Source: Diplonema japonicum (taxonomy: Eukaryota; Euglenozoa; Diplonemea; Diplonemida; Diplonemidae). From it: 64,000 bases of DNA. The notes under the pieces were generated by a model. That model ran no database searches and was not told where the DNA came from. It saw only the letters and a program-made list of their open reading frames with translations. The translations under genes and the position numbers were made by a program. Below are positions 8,108-17,698 of this stretch, one piece after another. How positions within the stretch are numbered: the stretch's first letter is position 1; each line of letters opens with the position of its first letter. The stretch lies in contig OZ025690.1 of assembly GCA_964019335.1 (NCBI GenBank), positions 62,001 through 126,000 on the forward strand, given 5' to 3'.

Positions 8108-10286
8108 TTACTTCCCAAACAGCTTCTGAAGCTCCAGCTGCTCCTCCTCGTTCTCTCTGGCGTCGGCTTCGAATAGCTTCATGCGGTGCGTGATCGACAG
8201 CTGCTTCAGCTTCGCAGTTTGCATCAAAAGTTCTTCACGTGGATCCGTGCACTTTACGCCTGCTTCCCGGAGCGACCTTGCGCTGTTCGCAAAGTCTTTA
8301 GTGGCGTCTTCAGCTGGGTAAAAGGTATTTGTGTGGTTTCTTTCTCCCCCGAGCATACATTTCCGATGCAGAACCTCTACCTTCTCCAAGCACTCCTGTC
8401 TCATGCTTTCTAGCTCCTTTGCGTGGCTCAAGTACTGCGGGGGTTGTGAAATCCTCTTTTTGCCTTATGTCCATACTAGTGAAGATTGATCGTCGCACAC
8501 ATCTATGACACTCTCGTGGTGTGCAGTGCTCTTCTGGTGCCTGATGAGCCTGCCGCACTCCTTAACCCGCTCTTCCATCTTGAAGATCTGCTCCCCGTTG
8601 GTAAGGAAGTACCTGAAGTGAGATGTGCATTAACACCATTGGTGAACATACTTCCTAAAGACACGGTGGTGCTGCTTCTGCTCCTCCAGCCTGTGGTCAC
8701 GAAGTTCGCCCTCGACCATTGCCATCTTGGTCCCAATGCCCCCTGCGGCAGTGGCCACCCATCCTGTATTTCTTTTGTTTTCGTGTTACGTTGTGCATAC
8801 TGTCCACGAGTTTATGCAGCTGTGCTACCACGGTCAAGTAGTCCTTCACCTCCTGCATTTGCTGCAGGTGTGTCTGCTGTGTTTTGCACTGCGCTTCGAA
8901 GTATCGCTGCTTTGCGTCGCTCGCTTCGAACATTTCGATCCTCTTGTTGACGATTGCCCACCTCCTCTCGGCGAGGTCTTTGTACTCTTTGTGCAGCCCT
9001 GCCATCTGCTCTTCTATCTGCTTCTGCGCGTCCTCCGTCTCGTCGAGCTCTTTGTCGTATTTGCTGATCACCGCGTTCGCTTCCTCCACTTCCTTCATCC
9101 TCACCTGCGACATCTTGCTGTGTGTCTCCACCAGCTTCTTTGCGTCCTGCTCCAGCACGTCGTCGAGGCTGTCGCACTTCATCTTCCCCGCTGCGATCTC
9201 CCGGTCGCTCATAAGCTTCGCGTCTTCAATCTCAGGAGTGAGCACGTCCTGCCCCGACCCGACAAGGAGCTTGAGCCTGCTCTTGATGACCTGCAGCGCG
9301 TCCTCCATTGTGGAGAGGGACTGGTCTTGGAGGATCTCGGCGGTTCTGAGGTCACCCTCTTCTTTCGCGTGGTGGCATGCTTCCTCGATGTTGGCGACCT
9401 TCTTCTGCAGTGCGTAGAGGGTTTCGGATGACTGCTTGAGGCTGTCGAGGGTGGTGGACGCCTCGAAGAGCTCAGAGTTGAGGTGCCTGTGGAGGTTGAA
9501 GACGATGTCTGTCAACGTGTGGCTGACACCGCAGCTGAGGAGCTCATCGCGGAGCTCCTCTTCATGCGAGGCGGCGACCTTGGTGGTGAGGAGGGTGTCG
9601 AGAACATTGCGTGCGGTGGAAGGGTCGGGCAGCACCTGCTTCAGGATATCCTTCATGACGGCGGGGGTCATCTCGAGGCTGGCGTCGCGCATCATCTGCG
9701 TGGTGGTGTACTCGGGGAGGAAGTCGCACACAGTCTTCGAGAACACCGCCATGCTCTGCGCAGCCTTTCTGTTCTTCAAGCTGATGTCTTGAAGCTTCTT
9801 CTCCCATTCTTGTTTGAAGGCCGCATGTGACCTTCGCAGGCTTGTCTCGCTGTCGATGAGATCCGCTTTTGACCGAAGGTACGCTGCCTTCTGTTTAACA
9901 GCCTGCGAGGCCTCCTTCCGTCTTGACTGTGACTCTTCGTCTTTGTTGATCTCTATCTCTAGCTGCGTCATGACGTCTGACAACGGCACTGTAGGAGGGA
10001 TCTTCTTGATCACATTCTCGAGGTAAGCGTCGTACTTGCCGTCGGGTACCTTGAGGCTGCGCTTGATGTCGTCTAAGGTGGTGTGGCTGTGGTTGTGGCC
10101 GTGTGCAATGTGGCTCGATTCCAGGGTTTCCGTTGCGGATCTGTGGTGGTGTTGCGCCTCCGCAATCCCTGACTCGTCCATGACCCCCGCGCTCAACACA
10201 CTGGTTCCTATCCCACCTGATGAATCTAGCATGATCTCCCCTTCTCCTTTCCCGAAGAACTGCTGCAATTTGTGAAGTTCTCCCAT
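8108..10286 (-). CDS. Paraflagellar-rod-family-like coiled-coil protein, 686 aa
   Basis: Three introns join four exons: 8764..8800 (37 nt), 8613..8651 (39 nt) and 8435..8476 (42 nt), all with GTATG donors. The spliced frame is 2,061 nt with TAA at 8108. The protein is almost entirely coiled coil after about residue 50. The C-terminal part has the pattern ERRWAIVNKRIEMFEAS, then HHRVFRKYFLTNGEQIF, KMEERVKECGRLIR and CTDPREELLMQTAKLKQL. This matches, in order and spacing, what I recall of the flagellar-rod family (Arg-Trp helix, aromatic-Leu-Thr-x-Gly-Glu, then a DP motif). That family is found in the rod beside the axoneme of euglenozoans. The N-terminus has a His-rich stretch (QHHHRS, HGHNHSH). 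Other long coiled-coil flagellar proteins remain possible. Confidence 0.68.
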
Positions 10287-10929
10287 GGTCCCTCCCTTTT
10301 TTTTTTTTTTACCCCACGCCCACCCCCCTGGCCTGATTTTTTTTTTTTTTTCCTAGATCTGAAAATTAAAAAAAAAAAAAAACACAAAAGAAAAGAAAAG
10401 TTTTTTTTTGCAAAGGAACATAGGGGGAGAAGTGTACAACCCCATGTTAGTGGCACGAATTTTGTGTGCGTGAGGCGAGTTGAGGGGTCCTCGACGAAGC
10501 CTTTCTGTAAGCACATAGAAAAAAAAAATAAAAAGAAATTTTCCTTTATAACTCTTTTCTAAGTTCAGTTCTTTTGTGTTTTGTGTTTTGTGTTTTGTGT
10601 CTTTTCTTTTCTTTTCTTTTCCTTTCTTTTCTTTTCGTTCCCTTTCTCCCCCTCTTTTTTCTAAATACTTTTTAACCCACCCCGGTGTTTCTATTAAGAG
10701 GGTAACGAGGATAACAACAACAACAAAAAAGAAAAAAAAAAGATTCACTCTTTTTCTTTAAAAAAGGCATAACAATTCATTTACAGTTATTGTATTTTTC
10801 TTTTTTTTTCCCCTTCCCTTCTTTTTTTTTTTTCCTTTTTCTTTTTAAGATAAAATATAAAAAAAAAAAAGAGGGGACTCTACCCTTTTCCCTCCCTCTC
10901 TTGTTTTTTTTTCTTTTTCTTTTCTTTTT
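10287..10929. other. Low-complexity intergenic spacer
   Basis: The spacer contains long T and A runs and a microsatellite-like block at about 10575-10640 built of TTTTG(TG) and TTTTC units. A short mixed stretch at 10430-10510 shows no coding pattern. I see no gene. Confidence 0.6.
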
Positions 10930-12161
10930 TTACGCGGTTAATTCAGGCTTATCAGCATCCCCCAAATGAATTTGTGCTTTGACCTCCTTAACCGCCTTGT
11001 CTTCGACCTTTTTATATAAAAAAAAAGTTTTTTTTTTTTATTGTCCCCCTCCGCATCTCATACCAACCCGTATCCAGTTGGGCACATGTCCTTGACCTTC
11101 ACCTCTTTTCCATTGACAGTGATTACGTGCTCCTCCACCCTCTTCAACCCTTCAGGAGTGTTCATCGCCTTCCACCATTGGGTGCTGTGCAGAACTTTGT
11201 CAAATATCTCGGGTTTTTTCGCACCCGCGTTAAAATGAAAAATGGCCGGCGTGGAGCTTGTGGCACAATTTCGCAGTGGTTGCTGTATCTCGGGCCAACC
11301 ACAGATTTTTCTAATTTTTTTTTTTTCCCCCCTCCCTCATTCCCCATACTTTTCTGATAAATACACGCTCATCCACAAAAGCTGGCTGTAGTCCAACCCA
11401 TGCTTGTACTTCCAGCCACGTTTCACATGGGACTCCGCGATGAATGCTTGATCGGCTTGATTTGTACGTCCGTTCCGGTCGGTGTCGACCGTTTCAAAAA
11501 GTTGTTTGGCAACAGATGCACGGCCTGCCCAGCCGCCTGAGTTCAACCATCTGTAAGGGGTGTCCACAGTGGAGGGGATGTCATGGAGGTTCTTGCATTC
11601 CTCTTTAGTGAGGGTTTTCATGCCGCAGTTCATCTCTGCTGACCAGATGAACTCGTTGTGGTGTTTCAGCTTCTGAACGTTGGCTGTTGTGATGTAAGCA
11701 AGACGGATCTCGTCCATGCCCGTGTTGAATAAGGAATCGCCTGCATCAACAAAGACAATGACATCGTCATCTGGGTACTTTTTTGACATTTCTTTGAACC
11801 ACAGAATTTTTCGCCACCATCCCCTTACGCCGTGGAGTTCTGTGTCGCCCCACCCGTATACATCTAGTGAAATGTTATTCATAGCTGCCGATGCCAGCAT
11901 GGTGCAGTGGTATTTTCTCGGCTCTGTCAGGATTGTTGTGAACCTCAGCCGTCCCTTGCCTCGCTGTTGCGATGCGACCTCTTCCTCGTCCGTTATGCCC
12001 TCATATACGCTAGATATCGCCACGTGGGTGTTGATGTTAGGCGCGTAGAGGACGTTGAAGACGAGCACGAACAAAAACGCTGCCAGCACCAAAGGGGTGA
12101 TGATCTTATTGCTTGAAACGTTCCCCGTTGGGGGGCGGGACTGCCTTGTGCCGGTTTGCAT
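10930..12161 (-). CDS. Type II membrane glycosyltransferase, PLOD (lysyl hydroxylase) GT-domain type
   Basis: A short N-terminal tail and one membrane helix (residues about 20-39, ITPLVLAAFLFVLVFNVLYA) predict a Golgi/ER type II enzyme. The lumenal part has VIVFVDAGDSLF (about 135-146, the metal-binding acidic site), FIWSAEMNC, RWLNSGGWAGRAS (about 204-216) and QADQAF. These match the glycosyltransferase domain of PLOD/LH3-type collagen galactosyl/glucosyltransferases, where xLNSGGxxG and a late HxNG are hallmarks. Two introns, 11311..11349 (39 nt) and 11008..11063 (56 nt), restore the C-terminal PAIFHFNAGAKK and a final 25 codons ending TAA at 10930, giving 378 aa. No 2-oxoglutarate dioxygenase domain is present, so it is a transferase only. 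The acceptor is unknown. An A-run lies directly before the ATG. Confidence 0.85.
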
Positions 12162-12234
12162 TTTTTTTTTTCTTTTTTTTTAAACTTCCGCTCCCCCCCT
12201 ACCCCCAACCCGCCTCCGGGTTTCTTTGGTTTGT

Positions 12235-12274
<40 letters not shown>

Positions 12275-13281
12275 CTTTGGGAAGGACAATAAAAAAAAAG
12301 GGAAAGAAAACATTTTTTTTTAAAAAAAAAAAAGACGCTTAAAACGAGAAGAATTGAAAAGAAGAAGAAAAAAAGAAACAGCAGCTTGGGTTTCCTTTTT
12401 TTTTTTTTTTTTTTACTCGGCCACCCAATCTATATTTGGTGGGGGGGGGGGGGGATAACGCTGTTTGGTTTTTTTCTTCTTCTCCTTTCGATGATCTTTT
12501 TTTTTCCTTCGTTTATTGTGTGCTTTTTTTTGTTTTTTTTTTGTTTTTTTTTTTTGATTTTTCATGGGAAAGGGCGGGATTTCTCCTTTTTTTTCTTCTT
12601 CTGTTGCACAGGTAGGGGGGGTTTTTTCGGTCTCGTAAATGCTCGTCAAACGACCCTTTTTTTTTTTTTTTTTTAAAGGCAACTGCTGCTAAACGGACCC
12701 TGACAGAATTTCACGAACCGCGGTAAGAAAACGGACTTTGACAAATTTAAAAAAAAAAATTAAGTACAAAACACAACACGCACACCTAAAAGGAAGAAAC
12801 GAGGCATTTAAAAAAAAAAACTTAGAACAAAATGAAAAAATCGATAAGGTCAGTGCAGGGGGATCAAGAAAAAAAATGATTGTAGGGTGTAACACGTTTA
12901 TTTTTTTTTTTTTTCCCTTCTCTTTTTCCCCCCTAACAACCCACTATTATCATTTCTTTTCTTTTTTTCTTTCTTTCGTTTTCTTTCTTCGCCCTGTAGG
13001 ACCTTTTTTTTTCCCCCCCCCGTTTTTTTCTTTTTCTTTTTGTTTTATGACACATGTACAGAAACGTGTACAAAGAAATTAAATTAAAAAACGCAAAAAG
13101 GGGAAAGAAAAAAAAATGCAGAAGGGGGGAGGAAGGGGAAAGGAGGCTATGGAAAAAACCTATTCCTTCCACCCCTCCCCCGGCCTTTTTTTTTTTTTTT
13201 CCTATCCTGGTTCTTCTTCTCCCCCACCCCCCCCAAAAAAAATATATATGACACAAAGAGACGGGAAATGAGGGTTAATCA
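12162..13281. other. Low-complexity intergenic spacer (1.1 kb)
   Basis: Almost the whole spacer is T, A, G or C homopolymer, including T and A runs of over 20 and a G run of about 16 at 12440. Short mixed stretches at 12690-12800 and 13030-13080 show no open frame with coding character. Confidence 0.65.
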
Positions 13282-14181
13282 CTATATTGAACACAAAGAA
13301 CTCACCTCACCAACTATACAAGTGATGTCGTCCAGGGACCCAGATGGAAGCGCGGCATTAATACTGGCTTGCGAGGTGATCGCGGCTGCGGTGTCTTGAG
13401 CCGACGAGGATATACAGGAAAGGTAGTCGGATTCGCGCAAATTACTGTCGGTCCCATCGGTGATTAAAATAATAATATCCTTGTCCCTGAGAGAGTAGGT
13501 GGTCACTTCTGCGTCAGAAGGCGAATCACCACATTGCATACCAAGCTGGTAAGGTTTCTGAGGTGAATGCATCTGGATGTCGGTGGACATCACAAGCTTA
13601 CCGTTTCGCACTAATAAACACCTGCAGTCACCCACATTCACCACCTGAAGAGAGCTTCCTCGAATCGCCGCAATGCACACCGCTGCCGACCCGACTACAC
13701 GGGTTCGTTCAAAAGCAGCTTCTAAAATAAGGCTTGGAGACGTCATTCGTGAGAGAACACCTTTTTCCAGAAGGTTTAAACCGTGTTCGGTGAACCTTTT
13801 GCTGTAGTCGCCAGCGTTGACCCCGTAACGTTCCCAGCCGCCGACGCCGTCTGCGATGCATAGGGTGTCTGTGCCTCGTGATATGAACCAGGCGTCTTCG
13901 TTTTTCTGGCCCTTGCCGACTGTGCTTACACCTACGTCCTTGAAGGAGAGGCTTGCTCGGCAGGTTCCCCGTTGCCGGTTGGAGGTTTGCATTCTCTTGC
14001 GAACTATGTCTTTTGCGGCCTTTTCGATATCCGGGTGTTGTTGTAAAAACTCGTCCACCTCCTCAAGTGTGCACACCCCGTCCTTGTCGGAGTCCATCTG
14101 TCTGAACAGATCTACCGCAAGTGTGGACATATTGTTCTTGCGGACGTGGCGGTTGGGTGCCATGGTTACCCATCGCCGCAT
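13282..14181 (-). CDS. EF-hand-containing PP2C-type protein phosphatase (PPTC7-like)
   Basis: This is an intronless 299-aa frame. Residues about 30-41 form one EF-hand loop (DSDKDGVCTLEE). The rest is a compact metal-dependent phosphatase of the PPTC7/PTC7 branch: KNEDAWFI, IADGVGGWERYGV (metal-binding Asp), NVGDCRCLLVRNGK, PYQLGMQ, LITDGTDSNL (DG metal site) and DDITCIV near the C-terminus. PPTC7 enzymes are usually mitochondrial and control CoQ synthesis and mitophagy. No clear targeting peptide is visible here, so location is uncertain. A GTGAGT in the last codons could be a donor for a further exon, but I found no good continuation. The added EF-hand is unusual and suggests direct Ca2+ control. 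Confidence 0.87.
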   Translation of the reverse strand: MRRWVTMAPNRHVRKNNMSTLAVDLFRQMDSDKDGVCTLEEVDEFLQQHPDIEKAAKDIVRKRMQTSNRQRGTCRASLSFKDVGVSTVGKGQKNEDAWFISRGTDTLCIADGVGGWERYGVNAGDYSKRFTEHGLNLLEKGVLSRMTSPSLILEAAFERTRVVGSAAVCIAAIRGSSLQVVNVGDCRCLLVRNGKLVMSTDIQMHSPQKPYQLGMQCGDSPSDAEVTTYSLRDKDIIILITDGTDSNLRESDYLSCISSSAQDTAAAITSQASINAALPSGSLDDITCIVGEVSSLCSI

Positions 14182-14262
14182 ACTCCTTTTGGTTGTGTTT
14201 TTTTTTTTTTGTTTTTTTTTTTTGCAAAGTGGGGGTAAGAAAATGATTTTTTTTTTTTTTTT

Positions 14263-14784
14263 TTAATTCTCTTCCGGCTTTTTTTCTTTCGCCTTCGCCT
14301 TGAACTCCTGGTCCCGTTTCATTTTGTTTTCCTTCTTTTTGTTCCGCTTTGCGGCGCGTGAAGCTGTGCGGTCCGCTTGCTCTCCTTCTCGTTCCTGAAT
14401 TTTTTTTTTCTTTTCTTTTTTTTTTTTTAAATCTCATACTCTTTTTCGCTTTTCGAAACATTCTTTTCTCTTTTCGTCCTCTGCGTGCCTATACATCTTT
14501 TCGACCCGCTGGATCTCATGCCTCCTGGCTATGCGGTACTGGTCAAAAGTGTTGCTGTTTGCACCTGCTATACTGCTGAGCCCGTTTGGCTTAACCTTCA
14601 TGTTGCGGAGTTCCTCATTTAAAACTTCTTCGGAAGGGAGGCCGTGAGGCTTTCTCTCTTTCTTCTCATCTTCATCTCCCTCTGCATACTTCGCGTGGAG
14701 GACCTCCTCCCTAGTTGAGGGAACAGGTATGTTCCCATCCACCAACGCCCTGTATGTGCTCGACCTGTTGTGCTGCGATGCCAT
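14263..14784 (-). CDS. PRKRIP1: PRKRIP1-like nuclear/spliceosome-associated protein, 158 aa
   Basis: The central motif SSIAGANSNTFDQYRIARRHEIQRV (written here only in part: GANSNTFDQYRIARR) matches the GAGSGEFHxYRxxRRRE core of PRKRIP1, a dsRNA-binding-inhibitor protein later found in spliceosomes at the late catalytic stage. The Lys/Arg/Glu-rich C-terminal helix also fits. One intron, 14395..14439 (45 nt, an A-run and then TTCAG), adds a 41-residue basic tail ending TAA at 14263. The start is set at MASQHN (14784); an upstream in-frame ATG at 14835 lies in an A-rich leader and gives only a Lys-rich extension. The presence of this factor agrees with the intron-rich genes around it. Confidence 0.8.
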
Positions 14785-14915
14785 TTTTTTTTTTCTTTTT
14801 GTTCCCCCTTTTTTTCTTGTTGTGATAAATGACATGCAAAAAAAAAAAAAAAAAGAAAATATATATGCACAGTACAGTTGATAGAATCTCTCTCTCTCTT
14901 TTTTTTTTTCTTTTT

Positions 14916-14951
<36 letters not shown>

Positions 14952-15396
14952 TTGTTCTATCTAACTTTCTCCCTTTTCTTTTATACTTTCTTCCGAATTG
15001 GACCCTTAAAAAATTTCGAAAAAAAGAAACGCTGTTGCCAAGGGGGCAGGGGAGTAATCTTTTGTAGTGACATTTGCAAAAATCAAAAAAAAAAAGAAGA
15101 AGAACAAGGACGAAGGAAGAAGAAAAAATTCAAAAATCAAAAAAAAAAAAGAGAAGCAAGTACACGCAGGGAGGGGTCTTCCTCTATTATTATTTTCTTT
15201 TTTTTTTTCTTCATGCCGTTTCGTTTTTTTTTTCTTTTTTTTTTTTTTTCTCCTCTTTTTTCTTCTTTTTATTTGCCAACAAAAACTCACGGCACAGCTT
15301 CCAATTAAAAAAAGGCGCACGAAGCGGGGGGACAAAAAAAAAAGAAAAATGAATCACTATGATATGGGGGATGGGAATGAAAGAAAAAAAGCAGCT

Positions 15397-15455
<59 letters not shown>

Positions 15456-15456
15456 A
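14785..15456. other. Low-complexity intergenic spacer with the longest homopolymers
   Basis: The spacer holds T runs of up to about 30, many A runs, and a pure A run of about 54 nt (15400-15453, plus strand) that begins right after the stop of the fucosyltransferase-like gene. No coding pattern is seen. Confidence 0.65.
15400..15453. repeat. Poly-A/T tract of about 54 bp
   Basis: This is an uninterrupted A run on the plus strand (T on the coding strand), starting three bases beyond the stop codon of the fucosyltransferase-like gene. It could serve as the pyrimidine tract for downstream trans-splicing, or be a slippage product; its assembled length may be unreliable. Confidence 0.8.
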
Positions 15457-15797
15457 TCAGTCGAAATTCAAAGTACTGTCAACCCCTGGTGGATTAATGG
15501 GAGGGTACAAAAGCCCTCTGTGCAACTCCGTGTCCCCTTTGAAGTGGTAAATAAGTTCATTCGAAAGGATAAAACTCCACGAGAGGGTGGGATTAGAGTT
15601 AAAAAGCATGGACACATCTGACACACTTGACCGGTTCTTGATAAGGTATTTTGCCCGAGCGAGAAGCAAACAGTCTATGATAGCCTTTTTTTTTTGGGGG
15701 GGGGGAAAAAAACACATACAGAAGAAGCCTTGTGCCACGGTGTAAAAATAGAAGATTTATGGGCACCATTCCAAGTTTCGGTGTTGTTTCGCCACAA

Positions 15798-15831
<34 letters not shown>

Positions 15832-16667
15832 CCATACCTCGGCCCATTCGGCACAGCGACCACTCTAGGGTACCTCTTGGCCAACCACTCAATTACATCA
15901 TTCTCGTCACTGGCCACAAAAATCACAAACTCCTGCCCCCTTGGAATGTGCGTCTTCACCCTGTCAATAATGGTGGCGAAATTCTCGTAGGCAGGGATAC
16001 AGTCCGCACAAACAAGATTCTTATCGGTCCCCCGGAAGTGGATACCAATCACAAACTTATCTTTGAAATGCTCGTCAGCGAAGGCATCGACCTCGGCCTT
16101 AATGGAAGGCTTCACTCTGATGTACTTCTGCGTCAGTTTGTTCAAAGCTTCGATCCCACACGGTTTCCCGCAAGGTCCCATCAATGGAAAGGGCTGCATG
16201 AGAGGCCTCTTGCCCACTGCTTGGTTGGTAAAGGTTCCCAACATCCCAAACCGCGCTAAGTACTTGTCAAAATGTGCATCGGGGGGGTTTTTAATGGAGG
16301 AGTCTATAACCATTGTGTCCTCGAAGAAATAGTTCCAGTAGTTGTCGCCGGTCTTGTTGACGTAGATGTCAGTGTCAAAGAAAACCCGTACACCGGCTGC
16401 GCCCCATTTCTCACCGTATTTTAAAGCACCCAACACGTGGAAGAAATCTGCGAACATGCCCTGGGCAAGGAGGTTCAGTAGTGGTACGTCCTTCATGGCG
16501 TAGACCACCATCGTTTTCCCGTGCACTGCCTGGTCGAAGTACCCTTCGTCCAGCTTCTCTCGGATCAACGGCCATTCCCAATACACAGCCAGGGTGAACT
16601 GGCAGCAGAGCGTCAGGCAGATCATCTGCCGAAGCCGGGTGCTCATCAACCGTGAGCACACACCCAT
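15457..16667 (-). CDS. Fucosyltransferase-like glycosyltransferase (GT23/GT65-type fold), 378 aa
   Basis: A hydrophobic N-terminal segment (about 14-30, MICLTLCCQFTLAVYW) predicts a signal anchor. VIGIHFRGTDKN (about 205-216) is the GDP-binding HxRxTD-type motif of alpha-1,6- and protein O-fucosyltransferases. After two introns, 15799..15837 (39 nt) and 15685..15719 (35 nt), the frame yields HKSSIFTPWHKASS then AIIDCLLLARAKYLIKNRSS and VSDVSMLFN. This is the conserved D-x-L-L-L-x-[KR]-x-x-x-[LF]-[IV]-x-x-x-S block that closes the donor site. The 35-nt intron is little more than a T run, a C run and an A run between GTATG and AG. Exact linkage and acceptor are not predictable. Xyloglucan or NodZ-like enzymes are alternatives within the same superfamily. 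Confidence 0.85.
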
Positions 16668-16780
16668 TTCTTTGCTTTTCTTTATTGTATTTTTGTTTTG
16701 TTTTTCTTCTTTTTTTTTTTTTGTGGGGCTGGGCTCCCCTGTGTACGTGTGATAAAAAAATTGGAGGGGGTAGAGAAGGT

Positions 16781-16813
<33 letters not shown>

Positions 16814-16915
16814 TAAGACCATGATCATGTATGGTCGCAAGAGATGGCCTTTTTTTTTTTTTTTTTTTAAATTGGAGGGTAAAAAAAGTTCTTTTTTTTA
16901 AAAAAAAAAGGGGGA
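16668..16915. other. Low-complexity spacer
   Basis: The spacer is made of T and A runs with a (AT)n stretch at about 16797-16816. No gene is seen. Confidence 0.6.
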
Positions 16916-17608
16916 TTACAGTTTGTGTGCCTTCTGTTCGATAACGGCCATTGTCGGGGATATGCCTATCTCGCGGTTTCTCACGGTGAATATTTTTCTC
17001 TGTTTCGACTGGCTAGAGACCTTCGCCTCCCCCGCATGCGGCAGGAAGGCCTCACGCGTTCTGTGCAGATCGGAGCTCTGAAAGGTGAACCCCCACATAA
17101 ATGCCTTCTTCGACCCAGCACAGTTCTTAGAGATCATGTTAAAGAAGGTGCGTTGTATAGGCGTTGCGCCTGGTGCGTCTAACGAGGCAATCGACGGCGT
17201 GACGACCTCAATGAAAGCATCTCCCACACGGTAGAAGGCCATGGTGCGGCCGAAAAGAGGAACAGGCCCTCTTGTAGGGGCGATGCCGAGGTTGTCTTGG
17301 AAGTCACGGACCACTGCCTGTATGTCCATTGTGAACATTACAATGTGGTCCATCGATGTGATGCCGTTTGTGTGAAGGGGGTTGGTTTCCGCAGCCACGG
17401 GCCGCCGCACTTCGCACGGGACACCATTCACATTGCACGTCCCTTGTACCCCTGTATCCCCTTCAAAGACCAGTTTATTAATACCCGCCTCCCCTTGGAG
17501 CTTGATCGCGACGTTCTGTATCCGCACCGTGTTCCCTTGCTCGATGGTGAACCCTCCCCGTGCCCAGCTTGCACTGCCGTCACCCACGTGTACCTCGGCT
17601 AGTCTCAT
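16916..17608 (-). CDS. VOC-superfamily (glyoxalase-fold) protein, 230 aa
   Basis: This is an intronless frame from ATG at 17608. MDHIVMFTMDIQAVVRDF (from about residue 85) is the typical first strand and helix of a vicinal-oxygen-chelate module, where the His would bind metal. FYRVGDAFIEVVTP gives the matching Glu (about residue 136). A second half-module ends with FTVRNREIGISPTMAVI. The N-terminal 80 residues are beta-rich and unassigned. Family members include glyoxalase I, methylmalonyl-CoA epimerase and extradiol dioxygenases; the sequence does not tell them apart. A soluble metabolic enzyme is likely. Confidence 0.72.
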   Translation of the reverse strand: MRLAEVHVGDGSASWARGGFTIEQGNTVRIQNVAIKLQGEAGINKLVFEGDTGVQGTCNVNGVPCEVRRPVAAETNPLHTNGITSMDHIVMFTMDIQAVVRDFQDNLGIAPTRGPVPLFGRTMAFYRVGDAFIEVVTPSIASLDAPGATPIQRTFFNMISKNCAGSKKAFMWGFTFQSSDLHRTREAFLPHAGEAKVSSQSKQRKIFTVRNREIGISPTMAVIEQKAHKL

Positions 17609-17658
17609 TGAAAAACGGGTCCTTTATTATTTTTTTTGTTTTTGATTATGTCGTACGT

Positions 17659-17693
<35 letters not shown>

Positions 17694-17698
17694 TATTT

